From NCBI GenBank assembly GCA_022824495.1, contig JAJDZU010000012.1, positions 186,001 to 250,000 on the forward strand: a stretch of 64,000 nt of DNA, read 5' to 3'. The notes below the pieces were generated by a model. That model saw only the letters and a program-made list of their open reading frames with translations. It made no database searches and was not told the DNA's origin. This DNA comes from Chloroflexota bacterium (lineage in GTDB: Bacteria; Chloroflexota; UBA11872). This document shows, piece by piece, positions 1-8,510 of this stretch; positions within the stretch are counted from its first letter, which is position 1, and each line of letters opens with the position of its first letter. The position numbers and the translations under genes are program-made.

Positions 1-244
1 TCAGCCACGGCACGGGCAGCAGCGACCCGTTCTCGATGTGAATGGTGACGGCAACCGTCTCGTCCTGAAACACCCGCGGTGCAAACTCTCTCCGTACCCG
101 CAAACCGCGCCGCATCCGCCAGACCCACAGGTGCGTCAGCACCAGCACGGCAATCAGCAGGTACGCGGCCAGGAACAGAAATGTGAACCGCGTAAAGAAC
201 GCCGCGGCCAGCAGCACCACCGTCAGGATGATCAGGCTGGGCAT
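1..244 (-). CDS. DUF58 domain protein, N-terminal part (cut by window edge)
   Basis: Partial gene running off the left edge; about 81 codons are visible. The start is ATG at 244 and an in-frame TAG lies directly upstream, so the start is firm. Residues 3-42 are two hydrophobic segments separated by a short FTRF turn. They are followed by a basic patch and a beta-rich stretch (QDETVAVTIHIEN) ending in PVPWL, which is the usual opening of DUF58 proteins. It lies downstream of a MoxR ATPase on the same strand. MoxR-DUF58 pairs are a known arrangement in which the AAA+ ATPase acts as a chaperone for a membrane-anchored partner with a VWA-like fold. That role is inferred here, because the C-terminal domain is outside the window. 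Confidence 0.7.
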   Translation of the reverse strand, partial: MPSLIILTVVLLAAAFFTRFTFLFLAAYLLIAVLVLTHLWVWRMRRGLRVRREFAPRVFQDETVAVTIHIENGSLLPVPWL

Positions 245-394
245 GCGCTATCCGCTCACCGACCCGTCGGCTTGGCGTCCACGGCGCGGCGGGCCGCCCG
301 CGGCGTCGATGGCCGTAGCCGGCGCGAGCGAACCTGCCCCTTCAGAACCACCGCGTCTCCCCTGGGTCAAACTGATCTCGCGTTCGCAAGACCG

Positions 395-1360
395 TTAGCT
401 GTCCTCCTCGTCAACCAGCCGCAATTCGGTCGACTCCATCAGCGAGCGCACCAGGGCATCCGAGGTAACCCCACGCAGCGAGTGCTCCGCCGAAACCAGC
501 ACCCGGTGAGCCAGGATCGAAGGCGCCAGCTCCTTCACGTCGTCGGGCAACACGAAGCTGCGACCGCGAATGGCCGCCAGCGCCTGCGCCGCCCGATGCA
601 GCGCCAGCGAGCCGCGCGGACTGGCGCCCAGCGCGACCTCCGGCCGGTCGCGCGTCGCCCGCACCAGGCGCAACAGGTACTCGATCACCGTGTCGTCAAC
701 GTGTACGTCTCCAACCGTGCGCTGCAAGTCGGCCAGGGTTCGCAGATCGGAGGCTTGCTTCAGGTCGTCGATCGGATGCCCGTGCCGCTGTCCATCCAGG
801 ACATTCCGCTCGTCGTCGAACGTCGGATAACCGAGCGACATTCGCATCATGAAGCGGTCCAATTGCGCTTCGGGCAGCGGAAACGTGCCTTCGAACTCCA
901 CCGGGTTTTGGGTCGCCAGCACGATGAAGGGCGTCGGTAACGGCCGCGTGACGCCATCGGCGCTGACCTGGGTTTCGCTCATGGCTTCCAGCAGGGCCGA
1001 CTGCGTCCGCGGCGTCGCGCGGTTGATCTCATCGGCCAGCAGCACGTTGGCGAACACCGGTCCGGCCCGGAATTCGAACTCTCCCGACTTCTGGTTATAG
1101 ACCGAAACCCCGGTCACGTCGTTCGGCAGCAGGTCAGGCGTGAACTGAATGCGCCGGAACTCACCCCCGAGCGAAATCGCGATGGACCGGGCCAGCATCG
1201 TCTTCCCGGTGCCCGGCACGTCGTCGAGCAGCACGTGGCCGCGACACAACAGCGCCACCAGGATGCGCTCGATTTCCGCTTCCTTACCTAGGATGACGCG
1301 GCTTGTGGCGCCAATAATGGTCTGCCGAAACTCGGCATACGGCGCTGGATCAAACGCCAT
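395..1360 (-). CDS. MoxR-family AAA+ ATPase (copy 1)
   Basis: A 321-residue AAA+ ATPase of the MoxR family, the normal length. Walker A (DVPGTGKTM) is at about residues 47-55 and Walker B (VLLADEINRA) at about 106-113. The MoxR signature [12 protein letters not shown] follows, then a sensor-1 stretch (FIVLATQNP) and a sensor-2 region with ASPRGSLALHRA. MoxR proteins are thought to act as chaperones that assemble or activate metal-binding or VWA-domain proteins. The DUF58 gene follows about 150 bases downstream on the same strand, so the two probably share a transcript. The start is ATG at 1360; a small unknown gene and nadC diverge from the other side. Confidence 0.9.
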   Translation of the reverse strand: MAFDPAPYAEFRQTIIGATSRVILGKEAEIERILVALLCRGHVLLDDVPGTGKTMLARSIAISLGGEFRRIQFTPDLLPNDVTGVSVYNQKSGEFEFRAGPVFANVLLADEINRATPRTQSALLEAMSETQVSADGVTRPLPTPFIVLATQNPVEFEGTFPLPEAQLDRFMMRMSLGYPTFDDERNVLDGQRHGHPIDDLKQASDLRTLADLQRTVGDVHVDDTVIEYLLRLVRATRDRPEVALGASPRGSLALHRAAQALAAIRGRSFVLPDDVKELAPSILAHRVLVSAEHSLRGVTSDALVRSLMESTELRLVDEEDS

Positions 1361-1582
1361 CCCCGACCCTTCCTCTCACGTCATTGGCGGTGCATCCGCC
1401 TCCAGGGCGGCCCCGCACGGCGCTGCCGCCTCCGGCGTACTTTGCCAGAACTATCCTTGCTGCGCCCGCGTCGTCGCGCCCGCACTCCAAGAATCGACGC
1501 GCCAGGGGCATCAATCCCGGTGCCCGGGGCCTCGCCAGGGTACGCTTTCGCCAAGCATGATCGCCCTTCGCACCTAACGCAG

Positions 1583-1882
1583 ATGCAGGCCCGCGCCAGC
1601 GATCCTGAAGCCTTTCTCCAACCCGGCGCCATAACCTTGCCCAAGGGCGACTGGTACGTGGAACCGCCCGTGGACGGCGACTACGACGTTAGCGCCCAGA
1701 CCGATGGCGCGCGCGGCCAGTACATTAGCATGACCTACTCCGAGGGCTTCCAGGCCTGCGTCCACATCGATGACCTGGGCGTGCTTCGCTGCCAGCTCTA
1801 CCGCTACAACGGCGCCTGGCCCTGCGACGTGGACTACGCCAACCTGCGCATCCGCTTCCGCGGCGCCACGAGCGCCGCATGA
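1583..1882 (+). CDS. Small hypothetical protein coupled to nadC
   Basis: A 99-residue protein that I do not recognise. The frame is open from 1442, but ATG 1583 gives a sensible acidic, soluble protein (MQARASDPEAFLQPG...). The residues encoded upstream of it are Arg/Pro-rich and look non-coding. The sequence is rich in Tyr, Asp and Gly, with a predicted beta-strand pattern (KGDWYVEPP, GQYISMTYSEG, GVLRCQLYRY), three Cys and no membrane segment. Its stop overlaps the nadC start by four bases (ATGA at 1879-1882), so the two are very likely co-translated. No link to NAD synthesis can be shown from the sequence alone. Confidence 0.6.
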   Translation: MQARASDPEAFLQPGAITLPKGDWYVEPPVDGDYDVSAQTDGARGQYISMTYSEGFQACVHIDDLGVLRCQLYRYNGAWPCDVDYANLRIRFRGATSAA

Positions 1883-2733
1883 AGTCCGCCGCTCCGCCCC
1901 AGGAAGCCATCGCCCGGATCGTCGCCCTGGCCCTGGCCGAAGACATCGGCGCCGGCGATCTCACCAGCCAGTCCGTGGTTCCTGAGCAGTCGCGCTTCCA
2001 GGCCGCCCTCACCGCGCGAGAACCTCTCACCCTGGCCGGCCTGCCCGTAGTGCACGAGGTCTACCGCCAACTCGGCGATCCCGAAGCCCTCGACGATGCG
2101 GCCTGCGAAGGCGCCCAACTTCAGCCCGGCGAGGTCGCGGGAATCATCGATACCAACGCCCGCCTGGCCCTCACCGGCGAACGCACCGCCCTCAACTTCC
2201 TCCAGCGCCTCAGCGGCATCGCCACGCTCACCCGCACTTTCGTCGACGAGATTGAGGGAACCGGCGCCTGCATCCTGGACACCCGCAAGACCGTCCCCGG
2301 CCTCAGGGCGTTGGACAAGTACGCCGTCGCCCTGGGCGGCGGCGTCAACCACCGCTTCGGCCTCTTCGACGCGGTCCTCATCAAGGACAACCACATCGCC
2401 GCGGCCGGCGGTGTGGCCGCCGCCCTCCGCGCCGCACACGCTGCCAACCTGGACGGCGTCCGTGTTCAGATCGAGGTGGACACGCTCGACCAGCTCGACG
2501 AAGCCCTCGCCGCCGGCGCGGAGTTCATCCTGCTGGACAACATGACGCCGGCCCAGGTTCAGCTAGCCGTAGACAGGGCGGCGGGAAGCGCTCGCCTTGA
2601 GGTTAGCGGTCTCGTCAACCTGGGCAACGTGCGCGCCTACGCCGACACTGGTGTGGACGACATCTCGGTCGGCTCGCTCACCCACTCCGCCCGCGCCGTC
2701 GACATCGGACTGGACGCTACCGAACTGTCCTAG
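1879..2733 (+). CDS. nadC: Nicotinate-nucleotide pyrophosphorylase (carboxylating)
   Basis: A 284-residue quinolinate phosphoribosyltransferase. It converts quinolinate and PRPP to nicotinate mononucleotide, CO2 and PPi in de novo NAD synthesis. Family motifs appear in order: EDIGAGDLTS near residue 21, ERTALNFLQRLSGIAT near 101, and the active-site stretch DTRKTVPGLRALDKYAV near 134. GGGVNHRFGLFD and IKDNHI follow near 153-173, and the C-terminal barrel strands read EVDTLDQL, ILLDNM and EVSGLV. Length and domain order are normal. No nadA or nadB is in the window. The start is translationally coupled to the small gene upstream. Confidence 0.96.
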   Translation: MKSAAPPQEAIARIVALALAEDIGAGDLTSQSVVPEQSRFQAALTAREPLTLAGLPVVHEVYRQLGDPEALDDAACEGAQLQPGEVAGIIDTNARLALTGERTALNFLQRLSGIATLTRTFVDEIEGTGACILDTRKTVPGLRALDKYAVALGGGVNHRFGLFDAVLIKDNHIAAAGGVAAALRAAHAANLDGVRVQIEVDTLDQLDEALAAGAEFILLDNMTPAQVQLAVDRAAGSARLEVSGLVNLGNVRAYADTGVDDISVGSLTHSARAVDIGLDATELS

Positions 2734-2764
2734 CCGTCGTTGAATCGGCCAATGCTCCCCAGAC

Positions 2765-3376
2765 TCACCCCGCGAACAGCGGCGCCGTCCGCGGCCACGA
2801 CCGCTCGTGTTCCAGCAGCCGCCGCTTCACGTCCAGACCTCGCGAATAGCCACCCAGCCCGCGAGCGGCCACGACCCGGTGACAGGGAATGAACACCAGC
2901 AGTTCGTTCGCCCCAATCGCGGTGCCCACCGCGCGCGTTGCTCGCGGCTGCTCCATCGCACCGGCAACCCAGCTATAGCTCTGCACCTCGCCAAACGGAA
3001 TCCCGCGCAGCACGTCCCAGGTTCGTTGCTGAAACTCCGTGCCCGCGCGTCGGTCCAGCGGAATCGCCAGGCGCTGCCGTCCCGTCACCAGGTACTCCCA
3101 CAGCTGCTCCAGCCCGTTGCCTGCGATCTGGTGCGCGCTCCAGCCCGAGGCGGCGACCGAGGACTCCGCCATTCGGCGCGTATGCAGACGCTGCGCCCCG
3201 CGCGAACGGTTGCGTGCCGCCGTCGACGCCGCCCGCAGCGCATCCACGCAGGCCGCCTCTGATGCATGCGCCAGCGTGGCGCTTACCAGGCCAACTTCCG
3301 TCGCGGCCACCCCACACCAGTCCCACGGCTCGATGCGGCGGGCGACCAGGGCGATCTCCTGGATCTCGCCCGTCAT
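2765..3376 (-). CDS. ogt: Methylated-DNA--protein-cysteine methyltransferase
   Basis: A 203-residue O6-alkylguanine-DNA alkyltransferase, which repairs O6-methylguanine by irreversible transfer of the alkyl group to its own cysteine. The acceptor site IPCHRVV is present with Cys at about residue 165. It is preceded by the DNA-binding helix region (FQQRTWDVLRGIPFGEV, YSWVAGAMEQPRATRAVG) and followed by GLGGYSRGLDVKRRLLEHE. The Asn-Pro that usually precedes the active site reads Asn-Glu here (GANELLVFIPCHRV), a mild deviation. The N-terminal half is Arg/Ala-rich and poorly conserved, as is common. The gene starts three bases after the second MoxR gene ends, so the two are probably co-transcribed. 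Confidence 0.92.
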   Translation of the reverse strand: MTGEIQEIALVARRIEPWDWCGVAATEVGLVSATLAHASEAACVDALRAASTAARNRSRGAQRLHTRRMAESSVAASGWSAHQIAGNGLEQLWEYLVTGRQRLAIPLDRRAGTEFQQRTWDVLRGIPFGEVQSYSWVAGAMEQPRATRAVGTAIGANELLVFIPCHRVVAARGLGGYSRGLDVKRRLLEHERSWPRTAPLFAG

Positions 3377-3379
3377 CGG

Positions 3380-4327
3380 TCAGGCGGCTGACGCGCCCGG
3401 CACCGGCACGAAGTCGAGGATCCCCGCCACGATCGAGCGCGTGTCCACGCTCCGGATGCGCGCGGCCGGGCTCACGATCACCCGGTGCGACAGCACCGAC
3501 TCCGCCAACCGCTTCACGTCGTCCGGAACCACGTAGTCGCGCCCGCCGACTGCCGCCATCGCCTGCCCGGCGCGAAACAGGCCCAGGCTGCCGCGTGGAC
3601 TCGCGCCCAGGTACACGTCGTTGTGTTCGCGCGTCGCGCGGCTGATGTCCACGATGTAGTTCGACACCAGCGGATCCACGTACACGTCCTTCACCGCTTC
3701 CTGCGCGGCGAACACTTCCTCCAGCGTCACCACCTGTTGAATGTCGTCGATTGGCCGCTCGCGTTGCTGCGCCGCCAGCACCTGCAACTCATCCACACGC
3801 TCCGGATAGCCCAGGTTGACCCGCATCAGAAACCGGTCCAGTTGCGCTTCCGGCAGCGGAAACGTGCCTTCGTACTCGATCGGATTCTGCGTCGCCAGCA
3901 CCAGGAACGGCTCCGGCAGCGTGTAGGTCGTCCCATCCACCGTGATCTGCCGCTCCTCCATCGCCTCCAGCAGCGCCGACTGCGTCTTGGGCGTGGCCCG
4001 GTTGACTTCGTCCGCGAGGACGATCTGAGCCATCACCGGACCTTCTCGAAACTCAAACTCTCGCGTCTTCTGGTTGAAAATCGTCACGCCGGTCACATCG
4101 CTCGGCAGCAAGTCCGGCGTGAACTGCACGCGCTTGAAGCTCAGCCCGACGGAGCGCGATATCGCTTTGGCCAGCGTCGTCTTGCCCACGCCCGGCACGT
4201 CCTCAATCAGGATGTGCCCGTCCGCCAGCAGCGCCACCACCACCAGCTCAATGGCATCGCGCTTGCCCACGATGACCGTGGCTACGTTGTCGATAATCCG
4301 GTTCGCGACCGTGCGAATGTCTTGCAT
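3380..4327 (-). CDS. MoxR-family AAA+ ATPase (copy 2)
   Basis: A 315-residue MoxR ATPase, paralogous to the one at 395-1360. Walker A ([13 protein letters not shown]) is at about residues 43-55 and Walker B ([16 protein letters not shown]) at about 101-116, followed by the [19 protein letters not shown] block. It matches the classic MoxR/YeaC type more closely than copy 1. It has no DUF58 or VWA gene directly downstream; ogt follows with a three-base gap. Because the DUF58 gene of the copy 1 operon continues outside the window, it cannot be decided whether the two ATPases serve the same partner. ATG 4327 is well placed. Confidence 0.9.
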   Translation of the reverse strand: MQDIRTVANRIIDNVATVIVGKRDAIELVVVALLADGHILIEDVPGVGKTTLAKAISRSVGLSFKRVQFTPDLLPSDVTGVTIFNQKTREFEFREGPVMAQIVLADEVNRATPKTQSALLEAMEERQITVDGTTYTLPEPFLVLATQNPIEYEGTFPLPEAQLDRFLMRVNLGYPERVDELQVLAAQQRERPIDDIQQVVTLEEVFAAQEAVKDVYVDPLVSNYIVDISRATREHNDVYLGASPRGSLGLFRAGQAMAAVGGRDYVVPDDVKRLAESVLSHRVIVSPAARIRSVDTRSIVAGILDFVPVPGASAA

Positions 4328-4384
4328 GCCGACTCTCAGGCGGGAGCGCGCGACGCGGGTGGGCCACTCGCAGAAGGTGCGGCA

Positions 4385-4390
4385 ATATAG
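4385..4390 (-). promoter_or_regulatory. Possible -10 element of the moxR(2)-ogt operon
   Basis: On the minus strand the intergenic region contains a TATATT hexamer in a GC-rich setting, 57 bases upstream of the ATG at 4327. No convincing -35 hexamer was found, so this is only a candidate. Confidence 0.25.
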
Positions 4391-4483
4391 CCGACCGGCG
4401 CCGAACCGCCCTCCCGTCGCATCGGCGGATTGACGACTCGCCCCATCATCGTCACATTAGTGGCGCCGCTGAGGCGGCGGCCG

Positions 4484-4557
4484 GCGGGGATAGTTGAGTG
4501 GTACAACATGGGCTTCCCAAGCCTAAAACGCGGGTTCGATTCCCGTTCCCCGCTCCA
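4484..4557 (+). tRNA. tRNA-Gly (anticodon CCC)
   Basis: A complete cloverleaf can be folded by eye. The acceptor stem GCGGGGA pairs with TCCCCGC. The D-arm contains GTTGAGTGGTACAAC. The anticodon stem TGGGC/GCCTA (one G-T pair) encloses the loop TTCCCAA, giving anticodon CCC, which reads GGG. The T-arm GCGGG-TTCGATT-CCCGT is canonical. The discriminator is T, as expected for bacterial tRNA-Gly, and CCA is encoded at 4555-4557. It stands alone between two minus-strand genes. Confidence 0.95.
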
Positions 4558-4664
4558 ACCGGAAGAGTCGGGCTGCGGCCTGGCCGTCGCCGCGCGGCCG
4601 GGCGTCATGTCCACGCCCACGGGCCTCGGCCACAACTCGCCGTTGCGAATGGCTGGGTCCGGGT

Positions 4665-7097
4665 CTACGCCTCGTCCTGAATCGTCGGCAGCACAAACTG
4701 CCGAATCGAATCCTTCCCCAGCACAATCAGCTTGCCGTCGATCTCGCTCACCCAGATTGACCGGATGTCCGCAAAGAAGTCGTCCGAGCCTGCGTACTTG
4801 AACTGCCGCACGAACTCGCCGGCCGATTCCTCCCGCTTATCGATTTCCACAATCCGTTTGTTGGACGAGTCAATCAGATAGAGGCTGTCGGTCTCGACTT
4901 CCGTAAAGATGCGCGTAGCCTTCAGCGAAACGCCGTCAAGGCCGCTGATCTCAAACGACTCACGCTGTCCGCCCCGGAGCCTCAGGATCGAGCTGTCGGA
5001 CATCAGCACGAAAATGTCACCGTCAATGGCCATATCGATGGCGCTGCTCAGGTCAACATCCGCGCTTGCCGATACGTAGGAACTCGGCGCAACTTCGTAT
5101 CCCCCGGCCGTCGCCTGGTACTTATGAATCGCATTGGCGCCGGGATCCAGCACGTAAAGGTTGTTGTTGTAGTTGTCGAACGCAACCGGCGTCCTCCACG
5201 TCTCCGTTCCCGTAATCCGCAAGAGCCGGGGATTCTGATCAGCCTGCAGGCTCACCAGGTTGTAGCGACTGTCCAACACCAGCACGCTCAAGGCACGGTT
5301 CACCACCGCAATCGGATCCTGAACCGTAATGCTGCTCACCACATCGCCCTTGCGCAGCACGGTGGCGCCTTGCCGGGCGGTCTCAAAGGACACGACCCGA
5401 CCGGTCGTGGCGTCGATCACGTACTTGGCGTCAACGCGAACGTCCATATGCTCCGCCGCGCTGCCCACGCCGGCGCTGTCGAAGTCGCCGATGGTGGCGC
5501 TGGTGACCACGGTTCGGACGCGGTTGAGACGATCCTCTTCGCGACCAATCTGGCTGAGCAGTCGGTTGATATCCGGCGCCAGCGTGCGGTCCAGGTCCGC
5601 CGTCAGCGCCTGATTCGCCAGGTCCTTGGCGTCGCGCAGGATCAGCAGCGTGGCCGAACGATTCTCGTCCGGCGGGCGATCCAGCGCTTCGCGGTAGCGG
5701 GCCTCGGCGTCGGCGAACAGCGCCGTGGCTCGTTCTGGTCCCACGGCTGGTGACTGCGCGGTTTCGACTGCATCGCCCACCTGGCCGCCCGCCCCGCTGC
5801 CGGTGGGCTCCGCATCCCCCGGAGTCGGCGCTGACTCACTGTTTCTCAAGACCAGCACTGCGGCCATGACTACCAACAGCACAAGCGAGACTCCGAACAG
5901 CAGTGTCCCGGGTCCCGGCAATGATCGTCGCGGCCGGTATTGGAACGGATCGCGGCCCCCCTGCAGCGGCTGGCCAACGGCGCTGAGGGTTGGCGCCGAC
6001 TGTGGCGATGCGGCGCTCGCGCTCTCCACGCCGCGCGGTCCGGTCGCGCGCAGCGAGCGAAGGCTCGACCAGTCATCGTCCCCCACGCCCTGGTCGGGGA
6101 TGCCCGTGGCCGTGGCCGAGGCCGGCGTCGACGCCGGCGGCGGTATGGGCGGCGGTTCGGGATCCGAGCGACCTGTCACCAGCCGCACCAGTCCGCGGAC
6201 CGCCACTACCGGCAGCACCAGGACCATCAGAACCAGCGTCAGCGGAAGCGTGACAAGCCGCTGGACCAGGGAGCGCTGCGGCCGCTCGCCGCCCAGACGT
6301 CCGCCTGCATAGCGGGAGTGCTCGTGTTCCGGCTGAGTCGCGGCTGGGTTTTGCGAGTGACTGGCCAGCCCATTCGTGGACACTGCGGTATCTGACGTTG
6401 CCGACATCCAGTGATCGTCGGCCGCCGCCGCTGTCACAGGCGCGGAAGCTTCCACGCTGACCTGCAGCACGATGATGTCGCACGTCGTGCTGCCGCGCTG
6501 AGCGACGAGCGAACAAAGGTCGTGGGCGGCACGCTGGGCGCTTCGGCCTTGCAGCAGCCCCTGGATCTCACGCTCCGTCAGCGTGTCGCGCACGGTCGTT
6601 GACGCCAGCACCACCACGTCACCGGGATCCAGCTCCACCCGAAAGATCTCCACGTCCTGATCGGGCACTGGATTGCGCAATCCGGCGGGCTGCGAATCGT
6701 CCGGCAGCGCGTTGAGAAGACCGTCGCGCAGGACAAAGACCTGGCTCGGCAACAACTGCGCCAGGTAAATCTGATCGTCGGCGTGGACGGCGCCTGTGGC
6801 TCCCAGCGTCTCCCGCGGATCCATGAGTTCCAGTTCGATCGACGTTCGTTGCGCGGCGAGACGCACGCCCTGCACCAGGGCGCTGGCGATCCCCTCTGAT
6901 TCGTCCGCGTAGTAACTCGAAGCGACGGCCTGGCCGAACGAGGCGGCCTGCCCGTCGTCCCCGCCCTGAATCAAGACGTAAAGGTCGCCAAGACCTCGGC
7001 GGCCTACCGGCTCGCGATGCGCGTGGATTCGCGGACTATCTTGTCGTGTAACACCGCCGCGAAGGGCGGCCGACCCTAGATCAACGGCGAGCGCCAT
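4665..7097 (-). CDS. Membrane protein: degenerate PP2C-like domain plus beta-propeller-like C-terminus
   Basis: An 810-residue protein of unknown function. Residues 1-215 follow the PP2C phosphatase layout: GDLYVLIQGGDDGQA, then ETLGATGAVHADDQIYLAQL, then VFVLRDGLLNAL, then DPGDVVVLASTTVRDTL. The hallmark metal-binding motifs are replaced. The expected ADGMGG reads QGGDDG, GDSR reads LPSQ, and SDGL reads STTV. It is therefore probably a pseudophosphatase. A hydrophobic segment at about 278-306 and a second at about 398-417 flank a Pro/Ser/Thr-rich linker. A charged helical stretch (about 455-530) leads to repeats such as LYVLDPGANAIHKY and LYLIDSSNKRIVEID, typical of propeller blades, to about residue 805. 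Topology and ligand are unknown. Start ATG 7097 has no strong Shine-Dalgarno sequence. Confidence 0.75.
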   Translation of the reverse strand: MALAVDLGSAALRGGVTRQDSPRIHAHREPVGRRGLGDLYVLIQGGDDGQAASFGQAVASSYYADESEGIASALVQGVRLAAQRTSIELELMDPRETLGATGAVHADDQIYLAQLLPSQVFVLRDGLLNALPDDSQPAGLRNPVPDQDVEIFRVELDPGDVVVLASTTVRDTLTEREIQGLLQGRSAQRAAHDLCSLVAQRGSTTCDIIVLQVSVEASAPVTAAAADDHWMSATSDTAVSTNGLASHSQNPAATQPEHEHSRYAGGRLGGERPQRSLVQRLVTLPLTLVLMVLVLPVVAVRGLVRLVTGRSDPEPPPIPPPASTPASATATGIPDQGVGDDDWSSLRSLRATGPRGVESASAASPQSAPTLSAVGQPLQGGRDPFQYRPRRSLPGPGTLLFGVSLVLLVVMAAVLVLRNSESAPTPGDAEPTGSGAGGQVGDAVETAQSPAVGPERATALFADAEARYREALDRPPDENRSATLLILRDAKDLANQALTADLDRTLAPDINRLLSQIGREEDRLNRVRTVVTSATIGDFDSAGVGSAAEHMDVRVDAKYVIDATTGRVVSFETARQGATVLRKGDVVSSITVQDPIAVVNRALSVLVLDSRYNLVSLQADQNPRLLRITGTETWRTPVAFDNYNNNLYVLDPGANAIHKYQATAGGYEVAPSSYVSASADVDLSSAIDMAIDGDIFVLMSDSSILRLRGGQRESFEISGLDGVSLKATRIFTEVETDSLYLIDSSNKRIVEIDKREESAGEFVRQFKYAGSDDFFADIRSIWVSEIDGKLIVLGKDSIRQFVLPTIQDEA

Positions 7098-7234
7098 GAG
7101 TGCCGATGAGTCGTGGTTTCGTTTCGGGACGGAGCCTGGTCCCGCGAACTAATGGATCGAAATACATTGTCGCGCGCATACCCCTATGCTAGCGTGACTT
7201 ACGTGTAAGGCTCGTTGCCTGCCACTTCCGGGAG

Positions 7235-7798
7235 TTGCCCCTGCGTTCACCATCACCTCGCGCTGACCAGCGGCCGCAGCAGCGCGGCCCGCGAATCAAT
7301 GAGCACATTCGTATTCGCCACGTCCGTTTGATTGACGAAGACGGCGAACAGATCGGAATCACCCCCACCCCCATAGCGCTTGATATGGCACGCGAGCGCG
7401 GCCTTGATCTGGTTGAGATCGCCCCGAACTCCCAGCCGCCAGTCGCCAAGATCCTCGACTTCGGCAAGTTCCGCTACGAGCAGAATCGGCGGAAGGCCGA
7501 AAACAAGCGGCGCCAGAAAGCCGGCACCGTCAAGGAAGTCCGCTTCGGACCCCGCACCGGCGATCACGACATCCAGTTCAAGATCAAGCGGCTTGAAAAG
7601 TTCCTGCGCCAGGGCAACAAGGTCAAAGCCTGGGTCCGCATGCGCGGCCGCGAACTGGCCCATCCTGAAGTCGCCCTGCGCGTCCTGGAGCGCGTCAAGA
7701 CCAGCCTGGAACCCTACGGCGTCATCGAACGCGACATCACCCGCGAGCAGGATGGCCGCGTCTTGAGCATCATCATGGCCCCGCAAGGCAAGAACTAG
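7235..7798 (+). CDS. infC: Translation initiation factor IF-3
   Basis: IF-3 binds the 30S subunit, prevents premature 50S joining and checks start-codon selection. The N-domain reads RINEHIRIRHVRLIDEDGEQ and then LVEIAPNSQPPVAKILDFGK. The linker is NRRKAENKRRQKAG, and the C-domain contains KEVRFGPRTGDHD, KRLEKFLRQGNKVK and the R-G-R-E-L-A-H motif. The first possible start in frame is TTG at 7235 (187 residues). It is poorly spaced from its GGGAG, and no in-frame ATG or GTG precedes the conserved core. Many bacteria start infC at a rare codon for autoregulation, so the true start may be a non-canonical codon slightly downstream. Neither rpmI nor rplT follows, which is unusual for infC. Confidence 0.93.
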   Translation: MPLRSPSPRADQRPQQRGPRINEHIRIRHVRLIDEDGEQIGITPTPIALDMARERGLDLVEIAPNSQPPVAKILDFGKFRYEQNRRKAENKRRQKAGTVKEVRFGPRTGDHDIQFKIKRLEKFLRQGNKVKAWVRMRGRELAHPEVALRVLERVKTSLEPYGVIERDITREQDGRVLSIIMAPQGKN

Positions 7799-7826
7799 CG
7801 GCGGAACCCCGCGGCCTGGAGTCGGT

Positions 7827-8453
7827 ATGTCCGCGTCGGTGCGATGGCACCCGGAGGAACAGCGCAATCCTGACGGCAGCGTCCGCCGCGTCCAGGCGGC
7901 CTGGCTGGTCGCGGAAGCCACCGAGGCCGAACCGCGGCGACGCTATCTCGCCTACCTCGGCAACAATCCGCACGTCACCCAGCAAGTCCGGGACGAATGC
8001 CAGGTTCTGTATCCTGAGATCGAAATCGACTGGGGCGCCGTCGCTCGCGCCCTTGAACAGCCCCCGCCCATCGAAGGACTCGATCTTGAGACGCTCGCGC
8101 AGCGCTGGGCGCAAATGGCCGCTAACCAGGGGCTCGACCCCATGGAGATCGAAATCCGCATCGGCGGCGGCTGGAAGCGACCGCTCTCCAACCTGGCTCG
8201 GCTGCTCTCGGACTCCGCCGCCGTCGCCCGCATGGAACGCACATCCGGCTCCATCCTCGCCTACATGCTCGAGTTTCACCCCGACTACGCCTACGCCCTC
8301 GTCAAGCTGGGTCTCCTCATGACCGGCCGGCACACCGAACTCGAGCAGCTGGAAGCCGAAGAGGCCACGGAACTGAAAGGCGCGCCGCGCGCCCGCCAGG
8401 TCGAGTTCTGGCGCGCCTCGGCCGACCGCATCGCCGCCTCGCTGAATACCTAG
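7827..8453 (+). CDS. Hypothetical protein between infC and aspS
   Basis: A 208-residue soluble protein that I cannot assign. Its N-terminus is a small beta-rich region (SASVRWHPEEQRNPDGSV, RRRYLAYLGNNP). The middle is acidic and helical with GLDPMEIEIRIGGGWKRP. The C-terminal half is helical (SGSILAYMLEFHPDYAYALV) and ends in an acidic coiled stretch. There is no signal peptide, no clear membrane helix and no catalytic motif. It starts 28 bases after infC, and aspS follows 69 bases later on the same strand, so it may be co-transcribed with translation genes. Codon use resembles that of its neighbours. Confidence 0.75.
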   Translation: MSASVRWHPEEQRNPDGSVRRVQAAWLVAEATEAEPRRRYLAYLGNNPHVTQQVRDECQVLYPEIEIDWGAVARALEQPPPIEGLDLETLAQRWAQMAANQGLDPMEIEIRIGGGWKRPLSNLARLLSDSAAVARMERTSGSILAYMLEFHPDYAYALVKLGLLMTGRHTELEQLEAEEATELKGAPRARQVEFWRASADRIAASLNT

Positions 8454-8510
8454 CCGCCTTCCCGCGGCCGCATCTCCCGATCATTGCCAACGCCATCGTC
8501 GTTCGTTACT

